A DNA stretch of 17,140 nucleotides. Source: UBA9647 sp049522195. Its GTDB lineage: Bacteria; Bacteroidota; Ignavibacteria; UBA10030. Shown piece by piece: positions 7,344 through 15,496 of the stretch. Position 1 is the first letter of the stretch; the number at the start of each line of letters is the position of its first letter. Made by a program: the position numbers and the translations under genes. Below the pieces are notes generated by a model. It was not told the DNA's origin. It saw only the letters and a list, made by a program, of their open reading frames with translations, and searched no databases. The DNA is taken from contig JBEKOB010000086.1 in assembly GCA_049522195.1 (NCBI GenBank), positions 1 through 17,140 on the forward strand, written 5' to 3'.

Positions 7344-8345
7344 CTAGAACCTCACTCCAATCGATATACGATGCACGTTTGGCAAGAGGTTGTACAATGA
7401 GTATGAATAGTCAAACACCACGGTCGTCCCACCCAGAGGCGCCAGCGCTCCTGCCCCAAATGTTCCAGTTTCAGTGTCATAGCCGAATCGGTATCCACCT
7501 CTGAGGAAAAACTGGTCCAGAATGGTCACTTCCGTACCTACGTTGACTCTTTCCTGATTATCGTTTGGATGTGCGGCGTCCGCTGCCAACAGAATCCTGA
7601 TGCCATTCGTGTTCAGAACTGTCATGGAAGCCCCGACCTGGAAATAGAGAGGCAACGGATAGTCATCTGTCGCAAGCTTTGCGGGCGCCAGGCGGTTGTT
7701 GGGGGTCTGCGGGTCCGCGTCATACTTGACGTTGAGGTCTTGTCCATCGTACTTCATATCGGCACCGAAATTCGTCATGCTCATGCCGATAGTAAGATCG
7801 CCGATGCCAAGCCGGTATTGCGTCCCGACATCAAATCCCAGGCCGGACGCTGTCTCATTCCAAATCCTCTGATTGATGAGCTTCATGGTGATACCAACGC
7901 TGAAGTCCTGCATCAGCCGGCGTGCATAACTCACGCCGATCATGAGGTCTTGCGCATCGAACTTCTGCCCCGTACCGTCAGGTTGCAGTTCCGTGGTCAC
8001 TTCCATCTCCCCCATCGAGAGCAAACTCATCGATACGCCGAACGATCCGATATCCTCCGAAGAAATCACGAAGGCGGCGTGACTGAGATTCAAGCCTCCC
8101 CACCATGACGTGTAGGACGCGAACAATTCGTTGTCTTTCACACCAACGATGCCGGCAGGATTCCAGAAGAGCGCCGATGCGTCATTTGCATTCGATACAA
8201 ATGCTCCCCCCATCCCGATTGCGCGTGGACCCACTGGGATCTTGAGGAATTGCGCACCAGATGTTCCGACGTTTGGATTTTGGCCGTAGAGATCGATGCT
8301 CATCAACAGAAAGAGGCCGGCAAACAGAATGTATGTTCTTTTCAT
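7344..8345 (-). CDS. PorV/PorQ-family outer-membrane beta-barrel protein
   Basis: This is a 333-residue protein with a signal peptide (residues 1 to about 22, ending IDLYGQ). The N-terminal block GTSGAQFLKIPVGPRAIGMGGAF then DASALFWNPAGI is the signature of PorV/PorQ (UPF0164-like) barrels related to FadL. The protein continues as beta-strands and ends with the outer-membrane-type terminus ISIGVRF. In T9SS organisms PorV is an outer-membrane shuttle that receives proteins bearing C-terminal sorting domains. Many genomes also carry extra paralogues next to secreted proteins, and this gene looks like one of those rather than the core porV. Its start lies 10 nt after the previous stop, and the stop TAG overlaps its ribosome site (TAGGAGA), which implies translational coupling. 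It is the last gene of the operon. Confidence 0.88.
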   Translation of the reverse strand: MKRTYILFAGLFLLMSIDLYGQNPNVGTSGAQFLKIPVGPRAIGMGGAFVSNANDASALFWNPAGIVGVKDNELFASYTSWWGGLNLSHAAFVISSEDIGSFGVSMSLLSMGEMEVTTELQPDGTGQKFDAQDLMIGVSYARRLMQDFSVGITMKLINQRIWNETASGLGFDVGTQYRLGIGDLTIGMSMTNFGADMKYDGQDLNVKYDADPQTPNNRLAPAKLATDDYPLPLYFQVGASMTVLNTNGIRILLAADAAHPNDNQERVNVGTEVTILDQFFLRGGYRFGYDTETGTFGAGALAPLGGTTVVFDYSYSLYNLLPNVHRISIGVRF

Positions 8346-8355
8346 GACTGGTCTC

Positions 8356-10854
8356 CTATTTGATCACCGCAAAGCGGCCGAGTTTTTCTGCAGTATCGGT
8401 CTTGACCAGGTAAATGTAGACACCCGGCGCAATCTCGCGTCCCCCTGCAGCCCTCAAGTTCCAAGTTTCTGTCCCATTATCGCTGTTGTGCTGAATTGTT
8501 TGCACTTTGTCTCCGGCGACATTGAAAATATAGATGGTACACTTAAACGGGAGATTGTTGAATTTCAGAACTCGCACCGGTTCTCGAACCAAGAGCCCGA
8601 ATTCTGGTTCATACAGGGAGGATACGAAATACGGATTCGGAACCACCTTGACCTTTTCGAGTTCTGAGCTCGTCACCGACTGAGTGGCTCCGGCAACAGT
8701 CGTGGAGAATGTGAAGCTGTCATTGTAGGTCACACTACTCTGCGGTAAGGCGTCTGCCGGCTGGATCGCCAAAGAAACTCCGCTCGTGGTGGTGTACGTT
8801 GTCCCATAGTAGAACGGTTGCAGCGGCAAGAGCACAGTCGCTCCGGTTTTCACCACAATCCCCTGTCGGATCACGAGCGAGTCTCCTTGTTCTGGCCGCT
8901 CACCTGCAAGCGCAGAAGTATCGGCCAGCGTAAGCCGAAGACCCTCGAAAAGAATCGGAACACCTGATGCATAAGATCCTGCTGCATTCAGTATGGTTCC
9001 CTTCGTCAGGTCGCGCAGCAAGTACGTTGTTGGGGATGTGAAGGTGAGGCTGAAGACGTCTGAAGAGTTTGGCCCATTTGCATCCACACTAACCTGAGTC
9101 AGGGTCAGAAGATCTCCTTGCTCGATGCGCACGATCGGCGCGAAGCCAATCGTGTAGGATTTCCCACCGGCATCGGGAACATCCAGGGCCTGAATGCTGA
9201 ACCGAACATTGGAAGTACCGCTTCCGGACTGTTTTGGAACGCTCGCCGTCACGGGCAGCCTGCCAATGGCCACGGATCGAGGTATCGCAACCCCGAGATT
9301 TATGTCTTCAGGAGTAGTACCTCGCGATGACTCGAGAATAACCCCTTGCGCGTCAGCAATGCTGTACGCTGTCACGCTGTACCAGTATTCAAAACCATTG
9401 ATGACATTCGTATCGACGTAGCTGTACTGAAGTCCGTTATCCCTGCCTATCCCGTCTACCCGATCGAAGGATACCAACGGGACCGGATCAGCGCCCAGAT
9501 TCGGCTGCAGGTTGCGGTCGATCTGATCCCAGTGAAGACCTTTGTCAACGCTCTTGAAGAGTCGATATCCCTCAAAGTTGAGCTTTCCGGTGATCTGATC
9601 CCGGCCCGATTCAGAACGGTTGTCCCAGGTGATCGTTACCTTGGAGTCCCCCTGTGTCACAGTGACCTTCGGAGATGCCGGTGGTTGCACAACCACAAAG
9701 TTCTTCGCAAGCAGATCGTAAGCATGGACTGTCGTTGAGTCCAATTCTGCAACCGTATTGCCAGCCACCATCGCGGTGACAAACTTCAAAGTGTCTCCCG
9801 GTGCCAGCTTATACGGGCCGGAGCTCGTGATGCTTATCACGGAGCTGCCTTCGGCAGGCTGCGTATCGAAGTCGTCAAAGTGCATGTTGGGTGCATTCTT
9901 GCCCAGGTGGAAAAACTTGGAGCCCACGCTCGATTGGAACAACGACTGTGTACTGGCCATCCTACCGAATTCGATATTATCATCATCCGTCTTTTCGTCG
10001 TTGTAGTTGCACCAGTGAGCGTCGGTCGCACCGAGCTCCACCCCATTTACTTTTGGAGTCTGCAGCATCATGAGCCCAAACACACCTATCGGGGAATTCC
10101 ACTCGACTGATCGCGCATGCGTATTGTAGGCGTAGATCCGGTTCCATTTCTTGTCGAAAGCGAGGCGGATGTAGTTGTAATCGTTGGCGTCGTCGTATCC
10201 CCCCGGTTCTATATCACCGTACAGGCCGAAGAAGAGGCTGTCATACGTCCGAGTGGAGTTGTTCGTGATCTGAAATGTGAAAATGATCATATCCCGAACG
10301 GACTTCTGGCTGAATGCATATCCGGTTTGGTTGACCTGGATTCCAAGAACCTTCCTGTTGTTGTTGGAGTCGCTGTAGACACAGTAGCTGTCCTGATTTG
10401 AAACGAAAATCGGCTTGCCCGATGCATCTTTCACCGGCCATCCGGTTCGAGGCCAAGTATAGGGCTTATCGCTGAATGCGATCTTTGCGCTGTCAGGATT
10501 GGCGTACCCAGGGACGGCTTCCCATTCCTCGTTGGTGGTGTAGCGCCCTTGAATCACGTTTCCAGGAATGCCGACGTAGGGAGCGACGCGGTAAATGTAT
10601 TCATGGAGACTCCCGATGGGGAATTCGCCGGAAACTCCCTGCGATAATGTTCGAGCATACAGTTTCCCTCGGTTTTCGAAAAAGGAGCCTATGTTACTTT
10701 TGTTGTGAAAGCCACCCGCCCGGTCTGTGATCCCCAGCGTCTTCGCAAGTCGGTCTTTGCTCTCTCCCTCCTTGCCATCGATTTTCCCCTGCCCGAGCAG
10801 CCCAGGAGGAAGTAGGAAGCAAGCGGTGAAAAGGATCCCGAAAAAAGTTTTCAT
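8356..10854 (-). CDS. large secreted protein with fibronectin III-like segment and FlgD/T9SS-like C-terminal domain
   Basis: This is an 832-residue protein with a signal peptide (residues 1 to about 21, LLPPGLLGQ; no lipobox Cys). Residues about 60-390 form a domain I cannot name, with blocks GEFP (76-79), IIFTFQITNNST then FFGLYGDIE (190-216), a DDD-rich segment (285-293) and APGDTLKF (351-358). Residues about 392-500 look fibronectin III-like (SPKVTVTQGDSKVTITWD, then YWYSVTAYS). A beta-rich stretch precedes a C-terminal domain from about 735 (VKVVPNPYF) through IYIFNVAGDKV to GVYIYLVKTD and GRFAVIK. That end resembles FlgD-Ig or T9SS type A sorting domains but lacks the NYPNPFNP wording. 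It is sandwiched between a TonB receptor (24-nt gap) and a PorV-like gene (10-nt gap), which suggests a cell-surface partner of that receptor. No catalytic motif is visible; the function is unknown. Confidence 0.8.
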   Translation of the reverse strand: MKTFFGILFTACFLLPPGLLGQGKIDGKEGESKDRLAKTLGITDRAGGFHNKSNIGSFFENRGKLYARTLSQGVSGEFPIGSLHEYIYRVAPYVGIPGNVIQGRYTTNEEWEAVPGYANPDSAKIAFSDKPYTWPRTGWPVKDASGKPIFVSNQDSYCVYSDSNNNRKVLGIQVNQTGYAFSQKSVRDMIIFTFQITNNSTRTYDSLFFGLYGDIEPGGYDDANDYNYIRLAFDKKWNRIYAYNTHARSVEWNSPIGVFGLMMLQTPKVNGVELGATDAHWCNYNDEKTDDDNIEFGRMASTQSLFQSSVGSKFFHLGKNAPNMHFDDFDTQPAEGSSVISITSSGPYKLAPGDTLKFVTAMVAGNTVAELDSTTVHAYDLLAKNFVVVQPPASPKVTVTQGDSKVTITWDNRSESGRDQITGKLNFEGYRLFKSVDKGLHWDQIDRNLQPNLGADPVPLVSFDRVDGIGRDNGLQYSYVDTNVINGFEYWYSVTAYSIADAQGVILESSRGTTPEDINLGVAIPRSVAIGRLPVTASVPKQSGSGTSNVRFSIQALDVPDAGGKSYTIGFAPIVRIEQGDLLTLTQVSVDANGPNSSDVFSLTFTSPTTYLLRDLTKGTILNAAGSYASGVPILFEGLRLTLADTSALAGERPEQGDSLVIRQGIVVKTGATVLLPLQPFYYGTTYTTTSGVSLAIQPADALPQSSVTYNDSFTFSTTVAGATQSVTSSELEKVKVVPNPYFVSSLYEPEFGLLVREPVRVLKFNNLPFKCTIYIFNVAGDKVQTIQHNSDNGTETWNLRAAGGREIAPGVYIYLVKTDTAEKLGRFAVIK

Positions 10855-10878
10855 AGTGGTCAGCTCTCGATAAGATTG

Positions 10879-13341
10879 TTAGAAACCAAATCGTGCGCCC
10901 AGACGAATCCGGCGCGGTGGTCCGAAGTTGCTCGGGTCGTGGATGTATTCCTGAGAATGGCTGGTGTCGTACGTCACGTCCGGCTCGCCTGTGTCCGAGT
11001 ACACATAGAGCACGTTCTTATAGTTCGTGAGATTCAGGATCTCGACGAAGATGGTAACTTTGGTCGGTCCGAACTTCCATTCTTTGTTGATCTGGGCATC
11101 GACGGAAAAGGTCATCGGCATGCGGGCGGAATTTTTTTCGATGTAGCTGATCGCCCTGCCGTTTGGCGTCGGCGTGTACGGGTATCCGCTGCTCGCCCGG
11201 ACGACAAAGTTCCAGATCATATTCTCCAACGGATAGGCTCCGAACAGACCGAACCCGGTCTTCTCAGGCAGATAGAGATTTGCGTTCAGATTGAACATGT
11301 GCGGTTTGTCGAACGCCAGTGGATACAGCAGAGTCGACGTCGTTGTTCCGGGATAATCTTCTGTCTCCGATGAAGCGCTCCCCTTGGCAACCGAATAGGT
11401 GTACGTCATTGACCCGGAAAGGTATTTGGTTCTCCTCAAGTCAACGCGCACTTCAAACCCTTTGATGTTCGCATAGGCTTCATTGACGTACAACGTGTAA
11501 CCGACATACCGGTTCTCGACGAAGGGAAAGAAGTACTGTGTGCCGACGAGTCCGATAACGTCCTTGTAGTAAGCAGTAAATGAACCAACGATCGCATCTC
11601 CAAACTGATGGGAAACTCCGACTTCATAGGCAGTGGTTCTCTCGGCGTCGAGATTCGGCTGCCCGAAAATTGGTTCACGGACCTTGACGTCGTATTGAGA
11701 ATTCTCATACAGACGCGTATAGTCAGGATTCTGGAAAAAGTGTCCATAGGAAAAGTGCAGCGAAGTTTTATCGCTGATCGGATGTGCCACGCCAAGACGC
11801 GGGCTCCATTGTAGCTTGGGCTTCGATGCTACCACGGAATTCGGATCAAGCGGATTGCTCCGGAAAGGAGACAGCTGGTCGGCATAGTCAAACCGCAGGC
11901 CAAGGTTCATCACAAAGGCGTTCATCTCGATCTTGTCCTGTGCATAGACTGCGGCTTCGAAGGGCTCCTTGGAGAAATCCGTGATATACGGGAAGTTTCT
12001 CTTCGGGTCGTAGTCGTCAAAGTATTTCAGTTTGTGTTTCTTGAGTTCGAAGCCGGACTTGATCTCGTTGGTTTTGTTGATTTGCCAGACGAGATCGCCC
12101 TTTGCGCTATACGTTTGCGTCCTGTTGTCTGTGAGCTCGATTGGATCGTTCATCGCGTAGAACTCAAATCCGTTTCCCGCGCTCGCAAGGTAACTCCACT
12201 GATCGAGCCCAAGGTATTGCGAAGTGTCTTTGTCCACTCCCGAGTAGTATGACTGGTTGAAGTACGAGAAGTGCAGGTCGTAGAAGAGGTTCGGGGCGAC
12301 TGTGTGGGTGATCGACCCGATGATCTGGCGGCTCTTCTCGCGCACTTTGAGATACTGGTCCGGAATATACTTCCAGGCTTGATCATACGGTCGGTTATCA
12401 TCGTCACTATATCGCCACGTAAGCACTCCCTTCAATTCCGAGGTGAACTTCCCGGTGGCTTTTGCCATGATCGAGCGTGTTTGATCCGAACCGAATGGCA
12501 GCCAGCTGCTTCGGGCATCGCGCTCGCCCGTAACAAAGAAAGAAGCGTAGTCTGAAATCACCGGTCCGCTGAGTGTCACATCCACGCGGTTTTCACGATA
12601 ACTGCTATAGGGAGCGGCTCCAAATTGGCTCGTCCGAGCCTCGATGTTGCCCGCGAAGGATTTTCCCCCCTCCCGCGTGATGATGTTGACCACACCGCTG
12701 AGCGCATTTCCGTACTCGGCGTTAAACGTGCCGCTCAAGAAGTTGAGTTCCGATATTGCCTCATTGCTGATCCGCGTCGCGAGACCGCCCATGACGGGGT
12801 CGTTCACATACATACCATCGATCAGAAACGCGACTTCGTTTCCTCGTCCACCTCGGACGTAGAGTGTGTTTCCTTCCGCGACGACGCCGGCCTGCATGTT
12901 GAGCACTTCGATGAAATTCTTCACCGGCAGAACCTGCATCTGCTCACTGGTGACGATGTAGGACGTGGACGTCATGTCCTTTTGAATCATGGGTCGTTCC
13001 GCCTGGATAACAATTTCTCCCATGAGCACCGACGACGGGTCAAGGGCTACATCGATCGTCGTCGTCTGGTCAACGACAACCCTTGAACCATTGATCGCTT
13101 TCGATGTATAACCGATCATGGTGACGCGAACGGTGTACATCCCCGGGGGGATGTTCAAAATGACGTACGAACCATCAACTCCCACGGAAGCTCCAAGCGT
13201 TGTGCCGACAAGTACGACGTTGGCTCCGACAAGGGGTTCGTTGGTAGCACGATCCGTGATCTTTCCAGCGATCTTGCCGGTCGTGCCTGCAACAGCCAGG
13301 AGAGGAACCGCCAAGACAATGAACATCATTATTCGTTTCAT
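10879..13341 (-). CDS. TonB-dependent receptor with N-terminal carboxypeptidase regulatory-like domain
   Basis: This is an 820-residue protein. A signal peptide (residues 1 to about 20) is followed by a carboxypeptidase D regulatory-like beta-sandwich (about 22-100: GKIAGKITDRATNEPLVGA, then GSYVILNIPPGMYTV and IGYTSK). The plug is at about 110-225 (EIVIQAERP, TLYVRGGRGNEVAFLIDGMYVNDP, EYGNALSGVVNI), and the barrel runs to a canonical C-terminus IRLGARFGF. The architecture is that of SusC/RagA-related or general Bacteroidota nutrient receptors energised by TonB at the outer membrane. No SusD-like lipoprotein follows; the next gene encodes the 832-residue Fn3-like protein instead. An AGAGG sequence lies about 8 nt before the ATG. 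The gene begins 48 nt after the regulator's stop, so it belongs to the operon. Substrate is inferred only from context (peptide, amino acid or sugar scavenging). Confidence 0.92.
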   Translation of the reverse strand: MKRIMMFIVLAVPLLAVAGTTGKIAGKITDRATNEPLVGANVVLVGTTLGASVGVDGSYVILNIPPGMYTVRVTMIGYTSKAINGSRVVVDQTTTIDVALDPSSVLMGEIVIQAERPMIQKDMTSTSYIVTSEQMQVLPVKNFIEVLNMQAGVVAEGNTLYVRGGRGNEVAFLIDGMYVNDPVMGGLATRISNEAISELNFLSGTFNAEYGNALSGVVNIITREGGKSFAGNIEARTSQFGAAPYSSYRENRVDVTLSGPVISDYASFFVTGERDARSSWLPFGSDQTRSIMAKATGKFTSELKGVLTWRYSDDDNRPYDQAWKYIPDQYLKVREKSRQIIGSITHTVAPNLFYDLHFSYFNQSYYSGVDKDTSQYLGLDQWSYLASAGNGFEFYAMNDPIELTDNRTQTYSAKGDLVWQINKTNEIKSGFELKKHKLKYFDDYDPKRNFPYITDFSKEPFEAAVYAQDKIEMNAFVMNLGLRFDYADQLSPFRSNPLDPNSVVASKPKLQWSPRLGVAHPISDKTSLHFSYGHFFQNPDYTRLYENSQYDVKVREPIFGQPNLDAERTTAYEVGVSHQFGDAIVGSFTAYYKDVIGLVGTQYFFPFVENRYVGYTLYVNEAYANIKGFEVRVDLRRTKYLSGSMTYTYSVAKGSASSETEDYPGTTTSTLLYPLAFDKPHMFNLNANLYLPEKTGFGLFGAYPLENMIWNFVVRASSGYPYTPTPNGRAISYIEKNSARMPMTFSVDAQINKEWKFGPTKVTIFVEILNLTNYKNVLYVYSDTGEPDVTYDTSHSQEYIHDPSNFGPPRRIRLGARFGF

Positions 13342-13389
13342 GAAAGACCTCTGTGAGACAGTGGATGGGTTACATCACGCTTTTCATCG

Positions 13390-14286
13390 TCATCCTTTGT
13401 TAACGTACTCCTCGGTCTGCTTCAGGATTTGAGTTGATTCCTTGAACATCTTGGAAGCCGCCGGCTTGTTTTTCAGGGCGACATCCGTCACCAGAGCATT
13501 AATCACGACCGAGATTGCAGAGATTGAATTCGTATGAAGCATGTTCTCCGTTTGAACAGCCAGAACATGATTCGCATGGAACGTAATCGGTGAGGTTAAC
13601 TTATCGGTGATCGTCAGAACGACCAGCCCTCGTTGCCGGGCGTACTTTGCCGCATCGATGGTCTCCCTGGAGTATGGCGGGAAAGAAAATCCCACAACCA
13701 CATCCCCCCGTCGGGCAAGTGCGAGATGCTCGACGAATCGCAGTTTGCCGCTTTCGAGCGCCTGAGATTCTATCCCTACCTGATTGAGTTCATACGACAG
13801 AACCTCCGCCAGGAGCGACGATACGCCAATCCCCATCGTGTAGACGCGATGCGCCCTCAGGAGAACCTCGACCGCGCCGCTGAACGTGCTCCGATCGATG
13901 TAATGCACGGTGCGATTGATGTTATGCACTTCGTGCTGTGCCACGAGCGTCAGAGTCTCATCGGGTTTCAGTTTCCCGAGTTCGATCATGTAGCGGTCCG
14001 GCGCGCGGATTGTCGATTGCACCGCGTTGAGGACTTCATTCTGCAATTCTGTGAATCCCTGGTACCCCAGGCTCTGGGCAAACCGAACGATCGTCGCTTT
14101 GCTGATCTTGAGAGCCTTCGACAACGAGTCCGTTGTGAGAAAGGCCAGATCGTGAGGCTGTTTCAGAATGAAATCCGCCACCCTCTGCTGGTTCAATGGG
14201 AGTCGCTGGTACGCGTCGAGAATCTTCCCCTTGAGCGCGTCGGGCATTCCATTCAGGTTTGTCTTTTGCTTCCGTGACCTGACCAT
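13390..14286 (-). CDS. MurR/RpiR-family transcriptional regulator (HTH_6 + SIS domain)
   Basis: This is a 298-residue protein with the RpiR layout. The N-terminal winged-type HTH (about 20-92) includes LPLNQQRVADFIL and the recognition helix SKATIVRFAQSLGYQGF (62-78). The SIS domain (about 130-270) includes VYTMGIGVSSLLAEVL, GDVVVGFSFPPYSRET and a TDKLTSPI turn. Family members sense phosphosugars or related small ligands and mostly repress, sometimes activate, nearby catabolic genes. Here the ligand is unknown. The start ATG overlaps the upstream stop codon as TAATG (14284-14288), and no good ribosome site precedes it, so translation is probably coupled. A second Met at residue 14 is an alternative start. 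Being inside the operon suggests autoregulation together with the receptor genes. Confidence 0.92.
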   Translation of the reverse strand: MVRSRKQKTNLNGMPDALKGKILDAYQRLPLNQQRVADFILKQPHDLAFLTTDSLSKALKISKATIVRFAQSLGYQGFTELQNEVLNAVQSTIRAPDRYMIELGKLKPDETLTLVAQHEVHNINRTVHYIDRSTFSGAVEVLLRAHRVYTMGIGVSSLLAEVLSYELNQVGIESQALESGKLRFVEHLALARRGDVVVGFSFPPYSRETIDAAKYARQRGLVVLTITDKLTSPITFHANHVLAVQTENMLHTNSISAISVVINALVTDVALKNKPAASKMFKESTQILKQTEEYVNKG

Positions 14287-15437
14287 TACCGTATCAGCAC
14301 CATTCTCTTCGATTCCACAAATGAACCCGCCTTGAGGACATAAAAGTAGACACCGCTGGAGAGGCCTGCGGCATCGAACATTGATGTATACTCGCCTGCA
14401 TCAAGCTGCTGGTTCACGAGAGTTCTCATACTCCGCCCCAGAGCGTCGTAGACCGTCAACGTTACGCTGCTTCGCACTGAGAGGCCGAAGCGGATTTGTG
14501 TCGACGGATTGAACGGGTTGGGATAATTCTGTTCCAGCGCGAACTGTGCGGGAACGACAGCGATCGTCTTTTCGACGGCCGTGACCAACTTGCTGTACTT
14601 CGCTTGCGCCGAATCCATCACCGCGATGGCTTCTGCTGCTGTTAAGCCGAGCCCCACAGCAAAATACACATCTGCGGAGTCTTTCCGTGCCAAGTTGTAG
14701 AGACCAGCATTCATCTGATAGACACTTCCGTCGATCCCAGCCACGACAAGCGTGTCAAACTTCGTGTACGTGGACATGAGATAGCGCACGGAGTCTGTGG
14801 CGGCGTCATTATCGGGATCTGTTGAGTACGTGTCCCAATCCAGTATGCGGATCGAGTACAGGTTTTTGTTGAGAAGCTTCTGAGACACGTAGATCGGAAC
14901 GCCAGTCTTGTAAAAATAAGACGTGGATTTGGCGGTGTTGTACACAACCGTCTGCAGGTCATACGTGTTCGCAGGAGAGGGACTTGCGAAACTGCCGATA
15001 TAAAGGGGAGCATTCACTGTGGAATCGTTGTAGACTCTGTAACGATAGATCAGATATTTGGCATTCTTCCACATATAGACTGTTATCTGCACTCTCACAT
15101 TTGGCGGTTGAATCGGAGTACCATATGTATTGTCGATGACAACCCTTGCGGCAGAATCGGCGCCGCTGCCAGTGATCATTTGTGGAAGGTAGCTTGTTAC
15201 GTTCGCATTGTTGGTGTAATCAAGGACCGCGTCCTTATTCAATGCAACAATCGGAGTGATTCGGTTCATATGACGAGTAGCAGTTGCGTAGGGAAACTCA
15301 CCCACCCGCAAGCGCCCATATTTGTCCAGAGTAAAACCAATTGCTCCTGTGCCCGTTGTAACCTGGGCTTGCCCGACCGAAAAACCTGCCAGAACAAGCG
15401 CAATGGATGCTACAAGAAACTGTAGAAATCGTTTCAT
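14286..15437 (-). CDS. secreted protein with T9SS type A C-terminal sorting domain
   Basis: I place the start at the ATG ending at 15437, giving 383 residues. It is preceded by a strong AGGAGGA and begins with a signal peptide (KRFLQFLVASIALVL, cleavage near GQAQ). The frame runs 25 codons further up to 15512 and into the transporter gene, but that extension has no such support. The last 85 residues (299-383) are a textbook T9SS sorting domain: ALEQNYPNPFNPSTQIRF, LTVYDALGRSMRTLV and GVYFYVL, ending in RMVLIR. The central part (about 40-290) matches no domain I know. It shares motif blocks (GEFP, IYRYRVYNDST, DNDAATDS) with the 832-residue protein of the same operon. It should be exported through T9SS to the cell surface or medium. 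The stop overlaps the regulator's start. Confidence 0.88.
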   Translation of the reverse strand: MKRFLQFLVASIALVLAGFSVGQAQVTTGTGAIGFTLDKYGRLRVGEFPYATATRHMNRITPIVALNKDAVLDYTNNANVTSYLPQMITGSGADSAARVVIDNTYGTPIQPPNVRVQITVYMWKNAKYLIYRYRVYNDSTVNAPLYIGSFASPSPANTYDLQTVVYNTAKSTSYFYKTGVPIYVSQKLLNKNLYSIRILDWDTYSTDPDNDAATDSVRYLMSTYTKFDTLVVAGIDGSVYQMNAGLYNLARKDSADVYFAVGLGLTAAEAIAVMDSAQAKYSKLVTAVEKTIAVVPAQFALEQNYPNPFNPSTQIRFGLSVRSSVTLTVYDALGRSMRTLVNQQLDAGEYTSMFDAAGLSSGVYFYVLKAGSFVESKRMVLIR

Positions 15438-15496
15438 AAATCCTCCTGGGATGAAGTGAGAATAAGAAACGCTGTGTGAGGTGAGATACTCCGATC

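Noticed and set aside
13633..14277. 214-codon open frame antisense to the RpiR gene
   Set aside because: It mirrors the high-confidence regulator on the other strand, has no signal peptide, domain or ribosome site, and its composition is that of a shadow frame.
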